From: DAITQM01 sp036832975
GTDB lineage: Bacteria > Pseudomonadota > Gammaproteobacteria > Xanthomonadales > Wenzhouxiangellaceae
Length of the DNA stretch: 64,000 nt
NCBI GenBank assembly: GCA_036832975.1
Contig: DAITQM010000008.1
Span: 23,080 to 87,079, forward strand
Direction of reading: 5' to 3'
Below, one piece after another: positions 49,962-58,502 of this stretch (position 1 is the first letter of the stretch; every line of letters begins with the position of its first letter). The position numbers were made by a program, and so were the translations under genes. The notes below the pieces were generated by a model. It worked only from the letters and a program-made list of their open reading frames with translations, had not been told where the DNA came from and searched no databases.

Positions 49962-50828
49962 CGGCCACAGCCGATAGCTCCATTGATATTGTTCCGGCGC
50001 CAGGGCGATCAGTTTTTCGATGGCCCCGAAGACGGCGGCCATGATCGCTTCATCTTGTGAGCCGCCCTTGTCGGCTGGCTCGACCTCGATGACTCGCAGG
50101 CGATAGCCCGCCCCCTCGCGGACGCAGGCCCCGGCCAGCAATCGGCAGTGCGTGTGCCGCGCGAGCCGGGCGGCGAGCGGCGACACCGGTGTCGGCCGGC
50201 CGAGAAAGTCGATGGTGATGGCGTGACCGGCCGCCGGTTTCTGATCGGGCAGTAACCCGACAATGCCGCCGGCGGCCAGCCGCTGGTACGCCCGGCGGAG
50301 ACCGGCGGCGGTCGCCGGCAGCATCTCGACGCCGGCGCGGCCGCGCCAGGCACGCAGCAAGGCTTCGACCGCCGAAGCGGCCGGCGGGCGGTACACAATC
50401 GCTGCCCGGACCTGGGCGCTGAGAAATAAGCTGAACAGCTCCCAATAACCGAGATGCGGGGCAATCATCAATACGCCGCGGTCATCGGCGGTACGGACTG
50501 TCAACCGCTCCAGCCCTTCGATTTCCTTGATTTCGTCAAACAGGATGTCGAGCGGCGTATGCAGCAAACGGCCGACCGTGAGCAACGCCCGTGCCCGGTA
50601 GCGAAGGTGTGGGTAGAGCGTCGCGCCGTCCACAGTCAGACCCGACGCAAAACGCGCGCCCTCCAGATTCGCGCCGGCGATGCGCCGCCGCCGGTTCGGC
50701 AGGAAATAATACAAAGCGGCCAGCAGTGCCGCGAGCCCTTCACGGCACCAGGCGGGCAATGCGGCAAGTCCGGCCAGCGTCAAGCGGGCGAGCGCGGGCA
50801 GGGGCGGGGGCCGGTTGGACAGCGTCAT
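49746..50828 (-). CDS. lpxL: Lipid A acyltransferase (LpxL/HtrB type)
   Basis: The 360-residue protein has the LPLAT fold. The catalytic HX4(D/E) is in APHLGYWELF (near residue 123), then YRPPAASAVEALL, GGIVGLLPDQKP and the closing QYQWSYRLWPSQ near residue 290. Members normally end there; this one has about 65 more proline- and arginine-rich residues, antisense to the small membrane gene. It adds a secondary acyl chain to lipid A. Start MTLSNRPPPLPALARL is chosen, with another ATG eight codons upstream. Confidence 0.85.
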   Translation of the reverse strand: MTLSNRPPPLPALARLTLAGLAALPAWCREGLAALLAALYYFLPNRRRRIAGANLEGARFASGLTVDGATLYPHLRYRARALLTVGRLLHTPLDILFDEIKEIEGLERLTVRTADDRGVLMIAPHLGYWELFSLFLSAQVRAAIVYRPPAASAVEALLRAWRGRAGVEMLPATAAGLRRAYQRLAAGGIVGLLPDQKPAAGHAITIDFLGRPTPVSPLAARLARHTHCRLLAGACVREGAGYRLRVIEVEPADKGGSQDEAIMAAVFGAIEKLIALAPEQYQWSYRLWPSQPAAASLDHDTPPGPPAIATRLEADNPASFGPGGAAGPAEKPPPVPSADDRNRPNHRRGTEESQRQSRAQ

Positions 50829-50860
50829 AGATTTCGGTTGCGATGCTACCATGCCCTTCC

Positions 50861-51298
50861 ATGTTGCTCCTGCTGCAAAGGGTCGGCCAGGCGGCGGTCG
50901 AAGTCGATGGCCGGATTATCGCTGAGATCGGCCCCGGCTTGCTGGTCTTTGCCGGTTTCGGCCGGGATGATACGGACGGAGATCTGCCACGGGCCGCCGA
51001 ACGGCTTGTCGCTTACCGCGTGTTCGCCGATCCGGCCGGCAAAATGAACCTCGATGTCAGGCAAAGCGGCGGCGAAATTCTGATCGTCCCGCAATTCACC
51101 TTGCTCGCCGACACGGCCCGCGGCCTCAGGCCCAGTTTTACACCGGCCGCCGAACCGGCCGCCGGCGAGCGCCTGTTCACCGCTTTTGTCGCCCACGTGG
51201 GTCGTTTATGGCCGGCCACGGCGTGCGGCCGGTTCGGTGCGACGATGCAGGTCAAGCTGATCAACGACGGGCCGGCGACCTTTATTCTCAGGGGCTGA
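50861..51298 (+). CDS. dtd: D-aminoacyl-tRNA deacylase
   Basis: The 145-residue protein has RVGQAAVEVDGRIIAEIGPGLL at the N-terminus and LIVPQFTLLADTARGLRPSF, the Dtd signature (active SQFTL-like PQFTL), ending GATMQVKLINDGPATFIL, where other Dtd proteins have VNDGPVTF. It hydrolyses D-aminoacyl-tRNAs. It starts 32 bases from the lpxL-like start (divergent) and overlaps the ntrC frame at its end by 93 bases. Confidence 0.92.
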   Translation: MLLLLQRVGQAAVEVDGRIIAEIGPGLLVFAGFGRDDTDGDLPRAAERLVAYRVFADPAGKMNLDVRQSGGEILIVPQFTLLADTARGLRPSFTPAAEPAAGERLFTAFVAHVGRLWPATACGRFGATMQVKLINDGPATFILRG

Positions 51299-52687
51299 TG
51301 CCTGTTCTTTGATCTTGCGGGCCAGGGTGTTCCGTCCCCAGCCGAGCAGCGCGGCGGCTTTTTGCCGGTGGCCGCTGCTGGCTTCGAGGGCGCATTCGAT
51401 CAAGACTTGCTCGGCCTCATTGAGGGCCCCGGCGTAGCATCCCGGTGGGGTCGATTCGGCGACATCCAGAGCCCAATGACGTAGATGCTCCTGCCATACC
51501 GGCGGCGCAGCGGGCGCGGCATCGACCATGCCGTCCAGGCGATATTCGGGCGGCAGGTCCGCCGGCAGGATCCTCTCGCCCGGCGCCAGCACCGACATCT
51601 GCTGGCAGAGATTTTTCAGCTCCCGGACATTACCCGGCCAGGGGGCGCGAGCGAGCAGGCCCAAGGCTTCGTCCGTGAAGCGCTTGGCAGCGGTGCCAAG
51701 GTGCCGGGCGGCGGCGGCCAGGAAGTAATCGGTCAGTTGCGGGATGTCCTGGCGGCGCGCGGCGAGCGGTGGGACATCGATCCGGATAACGTTCAGGCGG
51801 TGATAGAGGTCGGCACGGAATCGGCCGGCGGCGACGTGGGCGGCGAGGTCCTGGTGGGTCGCGGCGATGATCCGGACATCGATCCGGCACAATTCGTGGC
51901 CGCCGACCCGAAAATATTCGCCTTCGGCCAAAACACGCAGCAACCGGGTCTGCATGGCCAACGGCATGTCGCCGATTTCATCGAGCAGCAAGGTGCCGCC
52001 GGCGGCTTGCGCGAAGCGCCCGTCGCGGCGGCCGGTCGCGCCGGTAAAGGCGCCGCGCTCATGGCCGAACAGTTCCGATTCGAGCAACTCGGCGGGGATC
52101 GCGGCGGTGTTGATCGCGACGAACGGGCCGCCGCTGCGCGGGCTGTGGCGGTGCAGGGCGCGGGCGACGCGCTCCTTGCCAGTCCCGGTGGCGCCGGTCA
52201 ACAGCACGTTGACATCGGTCGTCGATAGCCGGCCGATCATGCGGAACAACTCGCGCATCGCCGGCGAGGTCCCGAGCAACGGCTCTTCATCCGGTGCTGC
52301 CGGACGCGGCCGGCTGTGGCGGTCGGCGTCGCGCAGGGCACGATCGACCGTCTGCCGGAGATGAGTAAGGTCGAAGGGCTTGGCGATCAGCTCGAACGCC
52401 CCGCCGCGGTAAGCGGCGACGGCGTTGTCGAGGTCGCTGTAAGCGGTGACGACGATGACCGCCGGCGGTTCAGGCAGGTTGCGGCTGTCGCCCAGAAGCT
52501 GCAGGCCGTTGCCGTCACCCAGCTTGAGATCGAGGATCAACAGCTCGGGGCGCGGCTCATGGTCGAGCGCCTGACGGGCAGCCTTGAGAGTGGTGCACGA
52601 CACGACATGGTGGCCGCCTTGTTGCAAGGCGCGTTCGATAACCAGCCGGATGCCGGGATCGTCGTCGGCGATCAGGATTCGACCCAT
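51206..52687 (-). CDS. ntrC: Nitrogen regulator NtrC (sigma-54 activator)
   Basis: The 493-residue protein has a receiver domain (ADDDPGIRL; LLILDLKLGDGNGLQLL with phospho-acceptor D), an AAA+ domain with GATGTGKERVARALH, GAFTGA in the sigma-54 loop (ERGAFTGATG), and a Fis-type HTH (GHRQKAAALLGWGRNTLARK). Usual NtrC stops soon after the HTH; here about 30 more residues follow, antisense to dtd. It activates glnA and other nitrogen genes when nitrogen is short. Confidence 0.94.
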   Translation of the reverse strand: MGRILIADDDPGIRLVIERALQQGGHHVVSCTTLKAARQALDHEPRPELLILDLKLGDGNGLQLLGDSRNLPEPPAVIVVTAYSDLDNAVAAYRGGAFELIAKPFDLTHLRQTVDRALRDADRHSRPRPAAPDEEPLLGTSPAMRELFRMIGRLSTTDVNVLLTGATGTGKERVARALHRHSPRSGGPFVAINTAAIPAELLESELFGHERGAFTGATGRRDGRFAQAAGGTLLLDEIGDMPLAMQTRLLRVLAEGEYFRVGGHELCRIDVRIIAATHQDLAAHVAAGRFRADLYHRLNVIRIDVPPLAARRQDIPQLTDYFLAAAARHLGTAAKRFTDEALGLLARAPWPGNVRELKNLCQQMSVLAPGERILPADLPPEYRLDGMVDAAPAAPPVWQEHLRHWALDVAESTPPGCYAGALNEAEQVLIECALEASSGHRQKAAALLGWGRNTLARKIKEQASAPENKGRRPVVDQLDLHRRTEPAARRGRP

Positions 52688-53778
52688 TGATGCACCCCGG
52701 GGCCGAGCGGTAACAAAAGCCGGAAACAGGCGCCGGCCGGGCGTGGCACATATTCCAGCAAGCCGCGGTGACGCCGGGCGATGCGCTGGCTGAGCGCCAG
52801 GCCGAGGCCGGTGCCGTTTTGCCGGCCGCTGACCAGCGGCAGAAAAATCTTGTCGGCCAGCGCCGGCGGCACGCCGGCACCGTCATCGGCGATTTCCAGT
52901 GCCAGCGCGCTGCGGCTGTCGATCTCGGGCAGGCGGCACTGGTGCGCGATGCGGGTCGTGATGATGATCCGCCCGGCGCCGGCGGCGCGGGCATTGGACA
53001 GCAAATGCGCCAACAACTGGGCGATCAGCGGCCGCTCGCCGCTGAGCGGCGGCAGGCTGGGGTCGAAATCGCGTCGGACTTCGGGCGGCGGCTGGCCTTC
53101 GTCGCCCCATGCACTCCGGCATTCGGCGATCACCTCATCGATCAACTGGTGAAAATTGAACGTGCTGCCCATTACCGGCGGCTGGCCGAAACGGTCGATC
53201 AAAGCAGCGATGCGGTCGGCCTGCTGGACGATCAGTTCGAGATATTCCCGGCGCCGGTTGGCGGTCGTTTCCTGTTCGAGCAACTGCGCGGCGCCGCGCA
53301 GGCTGCCGAGCGGGTTGCGCAGGTCGTGGCACAAACCCTGAAACACCAGCGCATCGGCTTCGAGCCGCGCCCACCGTTCGCGGCTTTGCCGCTCTTCGGC
53401 ACTGACCGTCGACGGGAACAATTCGACGATCACCAGATCCTCTTTGGGAGCGGCATGAACCCCGGCGGCGATCCCCGGTGGGACGGCGACCGGCAGGGCG
53501 TCGAGCCAGTGCTCGCGGCCGCTGTCACGGGTCCGGCCGACGACTTCGACGAGCGGCGGCGGATAGCGGCCGGCGGTGAACGGCTGGCCGAGATCGACAG
53601 GCTTGAGGGCCAGCATTTCACACGCCGCCGAGTTGGCGAAACACAAGACGTTTTGCCGATCGATCGCCAGGACGCCGGCGGCCAGATGGTCGACCAGCCG
53701 GCCGGCCGCGGTTTCGGAACCGCGCGGGGCGCGGGTGGCCGGTGGCGGCCGGGAATCAGCCGCCGCTGCGGTTGACAT
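52672..53778 (-). CDS. glnL: Nitrogen sensor kinase NtrB
   Basis: The 368-residue protein (from MSTAAAADSRPPP) has a PAS domain (LAIDRQNVLCFANSAACEML), phospho-acceptor H in GLCHDLRNPLGSLRGAAQLL and the ATP lid ADDGAGVPPALADKIF with GTGLGLALSQRIARRHRG. It autophosphorylates and controls NtrC. It overlaps NtrC by 16 bases. The frame extends 21 codons upstream inside the DUF4124 gene as an STRTSTRTSTK repeat, which is unlikely to be translated. Confidence 0.92.
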   Translation of the reverse strand: MSTAAAADSRPPPATRAPRGSETAAGRLVDHLAAGVLAIDRQNVLCFANSAACEMLALKPVDLGQPFTAGRYPPPLVEVVGRTRDSGREHWLDALPVAVPPGIAAGVHAAPKEDLVIVELFPSTVSAEERQSRERWARLEADALVFQGLCHDLRNPLGSLRGAAQLLEQETTANRRREYLELIVQQADRIAALIDRFGQPPVMGSTFNFHQLIDEVIAECRSAWGDEGQPPPEVRRDFDPSLPPLSGERPLIAQLLAHLLSNARAAGAGRIIITTRIAHQCRLPEIDSRSALALEIADDGAGVPPALADKIFLPLVSGRQNGTGLGLALSQRIARRHRGLLEYVPRPAGACFRLLLPLGPGVHQWVES

Positions 53779-54394
53779 TTTTGTTGACGTTCTTGTTGAT
53801 GTTCTTGTTGACGTTTTTATCGACGGTGCGGTTAGTCTCACGATTGGCGGCGTTGCGGTCCTCGAAACCGGGCAAGTTGCGTGCCATCTGTTTCATGTGA
53901 AAAGTGACCGCGGCGCTGCGCGCCACGACGGCGCCGTGCTCATCGATCAGTTCGGCGTAGAGGGCGTGCGTGCCGCGGTCGATCTCGGGCAGCGAGGCGC
54001 TGAGTCCCGGGACCGCGGGACCACGCGGCTGACCGTCGAGGTAGAGCTGGACCACCATCCCGGAGCGCAACGGTGCCGGTGACTGCAGCCGGACGTTGAG
54101 CGTATTGCCGGTGCCCCAGATGTTTTCGTCGGGCGCCGGCGAAACGATTGCAAATCCGGCCCACCGATCGCCGCCGTTATCCGCCGGCGGTTCGGCCACC
54201 GGCAGGGGGCGGTGGGCCTCGGCGATATTGAGCGGCTCGGGTTGGTAAGGCACGGCGTCAGGTGCCGGCTTCTGGTCGGTATAGACGACATTGCCGTTTT
54301 CATCGACCGTTTTGTAAATCTCGGCGGCGCCGGGCGCGGCGGCCAGCAGGGCGGCGAGCGCCACAATGATCGGTCGCGTAGTCATCCATCGCAT
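53756..54394 (-). CDS. DUF4124 exported protein with Asn-Val-Asn-Lys repeats
   Basis: The 212-residue protein has a signal peptide (IIVALAALLAAAPGAAEIYK) and the DUF4124 domain KTVDENGNVVYTDQKPAPDAV. The tail has repeats KNVNKNINKNVNKNVN. The start is decided by the ribosome site: AAGGAGGT ends directly before one ATG (54400) but lies six bases before the ATG at 54394. It sits between glnA and ntrB in gammaproteobacteria; function is unknown. Confidence 0.87.
   Translation of the reverse strand: MRWMTTRPIIVALAALLAAAPGAAEIYKTVDENGNVVYTDQKPAPDAVPYQPEPLNIAEAHRPLPVAEPPADNGGDRWAGFAIVSPAPDENIWGTGNTLNVRLQSPAPLRSGMVVQLYLDGQPRGPAVPGLSASLPEIDRGTHALYAELIDEHGAVVARSAAVTFHMKQMARNLPGFEDRNAANRETNRTVDKNVNKNINKNVNKNVNRSGG
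53889..53904 (+). promoter_or_regulatory. parS-like site (ParB-binding)
   Basis: TGTTTCATGTGAAAAG differs at three of sixteen positions from the common parS TGTTTCACGTGAAACA and keeps the TTTCAYGTGAAA core. It lies inside the DUF4124 gene, about 2.2 kb from parB. Confidence 0.5.
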
Positions 54395-54485
54395 GGTCAT
54401 ACCTCCTTCGCCGAGGAGCGGGGCCGCAGCCGTGCCGCGGCATCCGCCGGTGATCATTTGACCGCCCGCGCCGATCGGTGTTCGG

Positions 54486-55910
54486 CTACAACGAATAATA
54501 CATGTCGAACTCGACCGGATGGGTGGACATCCGATAACGGTTCACATCCTTGGTTTTCAGTGCGATATAGCCGTCGAGCAGATCGTCGCTGAACACCTCG
54601 CCGAATTTGAGAAATTCGCGGTCGGCGTCCAGAGCGGCGAGCGCCTGGTCGAGGCTGGTGGCCACTGTCGGCAGCCCCCTTTCGACTTCCGGCGGCAGGT
54701 CGTACAGATCCTTGTCCATCGGTTCGCCCGGGTCGATTTTGTTGCGGATGCCGTCGAGGCCGGCGAGCATCATCGCCGCGAAGGTCAGATAACCGCTGCC
54801 GGCGCCGTCGCCGAAGCGCACCTCGAGGCGCCGCCCTTTGGGGTTGGCGACCCACGGCACGCGGCAGGATGCCGAACGGTTGCGCGCCGAATAAGCGAGG
54901 ATGACCGGGGCCTCGAAACCGGGCACCAGACGCTTGTAGCTGTTGGTCGTCGAGTTGGCGAAGGCGTTGATGGCCCGGGCGTGTTTGAAAATGCCGCCGA
55001 TATAGTACAGCGCCGTGGGCGACAGCCCGGCGTAGCCGTCCCCGGCGAACAGGTTCCGGCCGCCTTTGGCCAGCGATTGATGGACGTGCATGCCGCTGCC
55101 GTTGTCGCCAACCACCGGCTTGGGCATGAAGGTCGCGGTATAGCCGTATTCGTGCGCCGTGTTGCGGACCACGTATTTCAGGATCAAAAGCTCGTCGGCC
55201 TTGCGTGTCAAGGTGTTGAAACGAGTGCCGATCTCGCACTGCCCGGCGGTGCCGACCTCGTGATGGTGAACCTCGACGTGGACGCCCATCGCCTCGAGAT
55301 GCTGCGTCATCTTGCCGCGCAGGTCGGACAGCGAATCGACCGGCGGTACCGGGAAATAACCGCCCTTGACACCCGGCCGGTGGCCGATGTTGCCTTCGGT
55401 GTAGTCGCGCGGCGAATTCCACGCCGCCTCCTCGGAATCGATCCGGTAGCTGCACTCACCCATTTCGGTGCGCCAGCGGACATCGTTGAAAACGAAAAAC
55501 TCCGGCTCGGGACCGAAAAAAGCCTGGTCGGCGAGTCCCGAGGCGATCAGTTGCGCTTCGGCGCGCTTGGCCAAAGATCGCGGGCAACGGTTGTAAGGGG
55601 TCATCGTCGCCGGTTCCAGCACGTCGCAACGGACGATCATCGTCGGCTCGGCGGCGAACGGATCAAGAACCGCGGTCGCGTTCTCCGGCATCAGAACCAT
55701 GTCTGATTCGTTGATGCCTTTCCAGCCGCTGATCGACGAACCGTCGAACATTTTGCCCTCGTCGAACAGCTCGGCATCGACGGCGGCGACCGGCAGGGTC
55801 AGGTGGTGTTCCTTGCCGAGCAGATCGGCGAAGCGCAGATCGACGAAGGCGATGTTCTCGGCGTTGAGCTTTTTCAGGATCTGTTCGGTGGTGAGGGCTG
55901 CGGTGGTCAT
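54486..55910 (-). CDS. glnA: Glutamine synthetase, type I
   Basis: The 474-residue enzyme has FDGSSISGWKGINESDM, KSGGGMHVHQ-like DNGSGMHVHQSL, the ammonia-binding GYTATFMPKPVV and the C-terminal adenylation loop LDGYIALKTKDVNRYRMSTHPVEFDMYYSL. It joins ammonia to glutamate. Regulated by the NtrC site and sigma-54 promoter directly upstream. NtrBC lie downstream on the same strand. Confidence 0.97.
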   Translation of the reverse strand: MTTAALTTEQILKKLNAENIAFVDLRFADLLGKEHHLTLPVAAVDAELFDEGKMFDGSSISGWKGINESDMVLMPENATAVLDPFAAEPTMIVRCDVLEPATMTPYNRCPRSLAKRAEAQLIASGLADQAFFGPEPEFFVFNDVRWRTEMGECSYRIDSEEAAWNSPRDYTEGNIGHRPGVKGGYFPVPPVDSLSDLRGKMTQHLEAMGVHVEVHHHEVGTAGQCEIGTRFNTLTRKADELLILKYVVRNTAHEYGYTATFMPKPVVGDNGSGMHVHQSLAKGGRNLFAGDGYAGLSPTALYYIGGIFKHARAINAFANSTTNSYKRLVPGFEAPVILAYSARNRSASCRVPWVANPKGRRLEVRFGDGAGSGYLTFAAMMLAGLDGIRNKIDPGEPMDKDLYDLPPEVERGLPTVATSLDQALAALDADREFLKFGEVFSDDLLDGYIALKTKDVNRYRMSTHPVEFDMYYSL

Positions 55911-55955
55911 GGATGGTTGCTCCGGGGGCTGAGGATGGGAAACCGGAACAGTGAC

Positions 55956-55971
55956 TGCAACATCCGGACCA
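55956..55971 (-). promoter_or_regulatory. Sigma-54 promoter candidate of glnA
   Basis: On the minus strand TGGTCCGGATGTTGCA has GG and GC elements separated by ten bases, the -24/-12 arrangement of sigma-54 promoters (consensus TGGCAC-N5-TTGC). It is about 45 bases upstream of the start codon. Confidence 0.65.
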
Positions 55972-56056
55972 AAGCACCGGCTGCCGCGCCAGGCCGGGGC
56001 GGCCGGCCTAAGGCGTCGAATTCGGGCACGATACCGAACCGCTGATTCCTCATCTC

Positions 56057-56073
56057 TGCACCATTATAGTGCA
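56057..56073 (-). promoter_or_regulatory. NtrC-binding site upstream of glnA
   Basis: TGCACCATTATAGTGCA is an almost perfect match to the NtrC dyad TGCACCA-N3-TGGTGCA and lies about 90 bases upstream of the sigma-54 promoter, an enhancer position. Confidence 0.75.
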
Positions 56074-56118
56074 TCCAATCATCGCTTGGCGCTTTCCTGG
56101 TGCAAAAGAGCCGCCCGC

Positions 56119-56997
56119 TCAACCAGCAGTGAGTTTGAGGCGCTGCAAGAGCCCTTGCAAGTGATCGCTGTCGTGGTAGTGGATGACCAGTTTTCCGCCG
56201 CCGGCGGCGCGGTGCTCGACACCGACGCGGGTGCCGAGTTTTTCGCCCAGCGTGGTTTCGAGCCGGACGATATCGGGATCGCGGCGCGACCGGGTTTGAC
56301 GCGGCCGGCCACCGCCCCCGGCGAGCAGGCGCTGGACCAGGCTTTCGGTGGCGCGCACTGAAAGCTGGAGTTGGCTGACTTTGTGCGCCGCGGCGATGAT
56401 TTGCTCGCGCGGCAGGGCCAGCAAGGCGCGGGCGTGGCCCATGTCGAGGCGGCGCTGATCGATCAACTGCCGGACCTGGGCCGGCAACTCAAGCAGGCGG
56501 AGCAGGTTGCTGACCACGGCCCGCGAACGGCCGACGGCGTCGGCCGCAGCCTGGTGGGTCATCGCAAATTCCTCGATCAAACGCTTGAGGGCGACCGCTT
56601 CTTCGAGCGGGTTCAGATCTTCGCGTTGGATGTTTTCGATCAGCGCCATGGCCACGGTGATCTCGTCCGGCACCTCGCGGATCACCGCCGGGATCGTTTT
56701 CAGGCCGGCGAGCTGCGCCGCGCGCCAACGGCGCTCGCCGGCAATAATTTCGTAGCCGCCGGCGGCCAGCGGCCGGGCAACGATCGGCTGCACGACCCCT
56801 TGGGCCTTGATCGAGGCCGCCAACTCGTTGAGCCGTTCGGGATCGATCACCGAACGCGGCTGGTAGCGACCCGGTTGCAGGACATCGACGGGCAGATCGC
56901 GCAGATCGGTGCCCTCGCCGGCCAGGCGGGTCTCATCGAGCGTCCGGCCAAGCATGGCCCCGAGGCCGCGGCCGAGCGGGGGTTTTTTCCGGCTCAT
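56119..56997 (-). CDS. parB: Chromosome-partitioning protein ParB
   Basis: The 292-residue protein starts KKPPLGRGLGAMLG, the chromosomal ParB N-terminus, then GRYQPRSVIDPERLNELAASI, the CTPase motif region GERRWRAAQLAG, ALIENIQREDLNPLEEA and an HTH (TMTHQAAADAVGRSRAVVSNLL-like AMTHQAAADAVGRSRAVV). It binds parS and moves the origin with ParA. Overlap with parA is four bases. Confidence 0.96.
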   Translation of the reverse strand: MSRKKPPLGRGLGAMLGRTLDETRLAGEGTDLRDLPVDVLQPGRYQPRSVIDPERLNELAASIKAQGVVQPIVARPLAAGGYEIIAGERRWRAAQLAGLKTIPAVIREVPDEITVAMALIENIQREDLNPLEEAVALKRLIEEFAMTHQAAADAVGRSRAVVSNLLRLLELPAQVRQLIDQRRLDMGHARALLALPREQIIAAAHKVSQLQLSVRATESLVQRLLAGGGGRPRQTRSRRDPDIVRLETTLGEKLGTRVGVEHRAAGGGKLVIHYHDSDHLQGLLQRLKLTAG

Positions 56998-57812
56998 CGG
57001 GCGTGGACTCCGGACGCCGGGGTGGCGGCGCGGCGCTGTTCTTCGCGGCGCAGAAATTCGCCGGCCAGGCCGAGGTAGGCGATGGCGCCGCGCGACTCGG
57101 CGTCATAATCCAGCACCGGCACGCCGTGGCTCGGCGCTTCGGCGACCCGGACATTGCGCGGCACAACGGTGCGGTAGACCTGATCGCCGAAATGCTCGAT
57201 GAGCTGGCGCGAGACTTCGGTGGAAAGGTTGTTGCGGATGTCGAACATAGTGCGGACAAGTCCTTCGATTTCGAGACCGGGATTGACCGTCTGCCGGATC
57301 TGCGCGATGGTGTCGAGCAACGCGGTCAGACCTTCGAGCGCATAGTATTCGCACTGCATCGGAATCAGCACGCGGTGCGCCGCAGTCAGGGCGTTGACGG
57401 TCAGGAGATTGAGCGCCGGCGGACAGTCGATAATCACGTAACGATAAGCCGCGGCGTCCTCGCCCAGCGCCTGGCGCAGCACGCCTTCGCGGCCGATGCG
57501 CTGCATCAACTGCACTTCGGCCGCCGTCAAGTCGATGTTCGCCGGCACCAGATCGAAGCCGGCGTCGGCGAGGTGCAAGATGGCATCCTTGAGCCGGCAC
57601 TCGCCGAGCATCACCTCGCACGCGGTTTTTTCCAGATCCTGACCGCTGACTCCCAAGCCGACGGTGCTGTTGCCCTGCGGGTCGAGATCGACGAGCAGCA
57701 CCGCCATCTTCATCCGCGCCAGACCGGCGGCGAGATTGATGCTCGTCGTCGTTTTGCCGACGCCGCCTTTCTGGTTGGCGATGGCGATGATGCGAGGCGC
57801 GGGTGTCGTCAT
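56994..57812 (-). CDS. parA: Chromosome-partitioning ATPase ParA
   Basis: The 272-residue ATPase has the deviant Walker A KGGVGKTTTSINLA, LLVDLDPQGNST and YVIIDCPPALNLLTVNAL. It forms gradients that move ParB-parS. Overlaps rsmG (four bases). Genes in this order are usually near the replication origin; no oriC or gidA is in the window. Confidence 0.96.
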   Translation of the reverse strand: MTTPAPRIIAIANQKGGVGKTTTSINLAAGLARMKMAVLLVDLDPQGNSTVGLGVSGQDLEKTACEVMLGECRLKDAILHLADAGFDLVPANIDLTAAEVQLMQRIGREGVLRQALGEDAAAYRYVIIDCPPALNLLTVNALTAAHRVLIPMQCEYYALEGLTALLDTIAQIRQTVNPGLEIEGLVRTMFDIRNNLSTEVSRQLIEHFGDQVYRTVVPRNVRVAEAPSHGVPVLDYDAESRGAIAYLGLAGEFLRREEQRRAATPASGVHAR

Positions 57813-58462
57813 TTCACTTCGTTTTCGATGATGGCCAGATAGCGCCGGCCGTCGAGGTACGGCACCTCCAAGGGGTGCAGATGGCGCAGCCTATACCCGG
57901 CGGGCAAATCGTGCAACGCCGGCCGGCCGGCCGGGCCGAGCATCAAATAAAGCGGCACACCGGCGGCCAGCAAGCGGCGTGCCGCGGCCAGCACTTTCAG
58001 CGGCGCGGCCAGCGCCCGGGCAATGGCGGCGTCAGGCCGTTCAGCGGGGTGCCACTCCTCGATCCGGCAGTGTATCGCGCTCACCCCATCGAGCGCCAGA
58101 ACACGTATCGCCTCGCGGACGAAACGTTGCTTTTTGGCATTGCTGTCTACCAGATACCAGCGCCGGGTGGGTGCGGCGATGGCCAGCGGGATGCCCGGCA
58201 GTCCGGCACCGGTGCCGAGGTCGGCACAACTGGCGCCGGTCAGGTAGGGCAGCACGGCCAGCGAATCGAGCAGATGGCGTGCGACCCAGACCAGAGGCGG
58301 CGCCCGGGCGACCAGGTTATAAACCCGGTTCCAGCGGCCGAGCAGTTCGAGGTAGGCCAAAAGCCGCGCCTGCCGGTCCCGATCGAGATCGAGTTGCAGC
58401 CGCCTGAGACCGGCGGCGAGCCGTTCGGCGGGCCGGGCGCCGGCGTCCGGTATGATGGACAT
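57809..58462 (-). CDS. rsmG: 16S rRNA (guanine-527-N7)-methyltransferase
   Basis: The 217-residue enzyme has LLGRWNRVYNLV, DLGTGAGLPGIPLAIA (AdoMet loop) and VDSNAKKQRFVREAIRVL. It methylates G527. The start MSIIPDAGARPAERL is chosen; the frame extends to 58528 without homology. In many genomes mnmG (gidA) precedes it; here a divergent gene lies 40 bp away. Confidence 0.93.
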   Translation of the reverse strand: MSIIPDAGARPAERLAAGLRRLQLDLDRDRQARLLAYLELLGRWNRVYNLVARAPPLVWVARHLLDSLAVLPYLTGASCADLGTGAGLPGIPLAIAAPTRRWYLVDSNAKKQRFVREAIRVLALDGVSAIHCRIEEWHPAERPDAAIARALAAPLKVLAAARRLLAAGVPLYLMLGPAGRPALHDLPAGYRLRHLHPLEVPYLDGRRYLAIIENEVK

Positions 58463-58502
58463 CGAAGATGAGCGTTGTGGCAACGGTGACAGCATACGGG
58501 AT

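Noticed and set aside
54519..55706. A 395-codon plus-strand frame
   Set aside because: Antisense to glnA, no homology.
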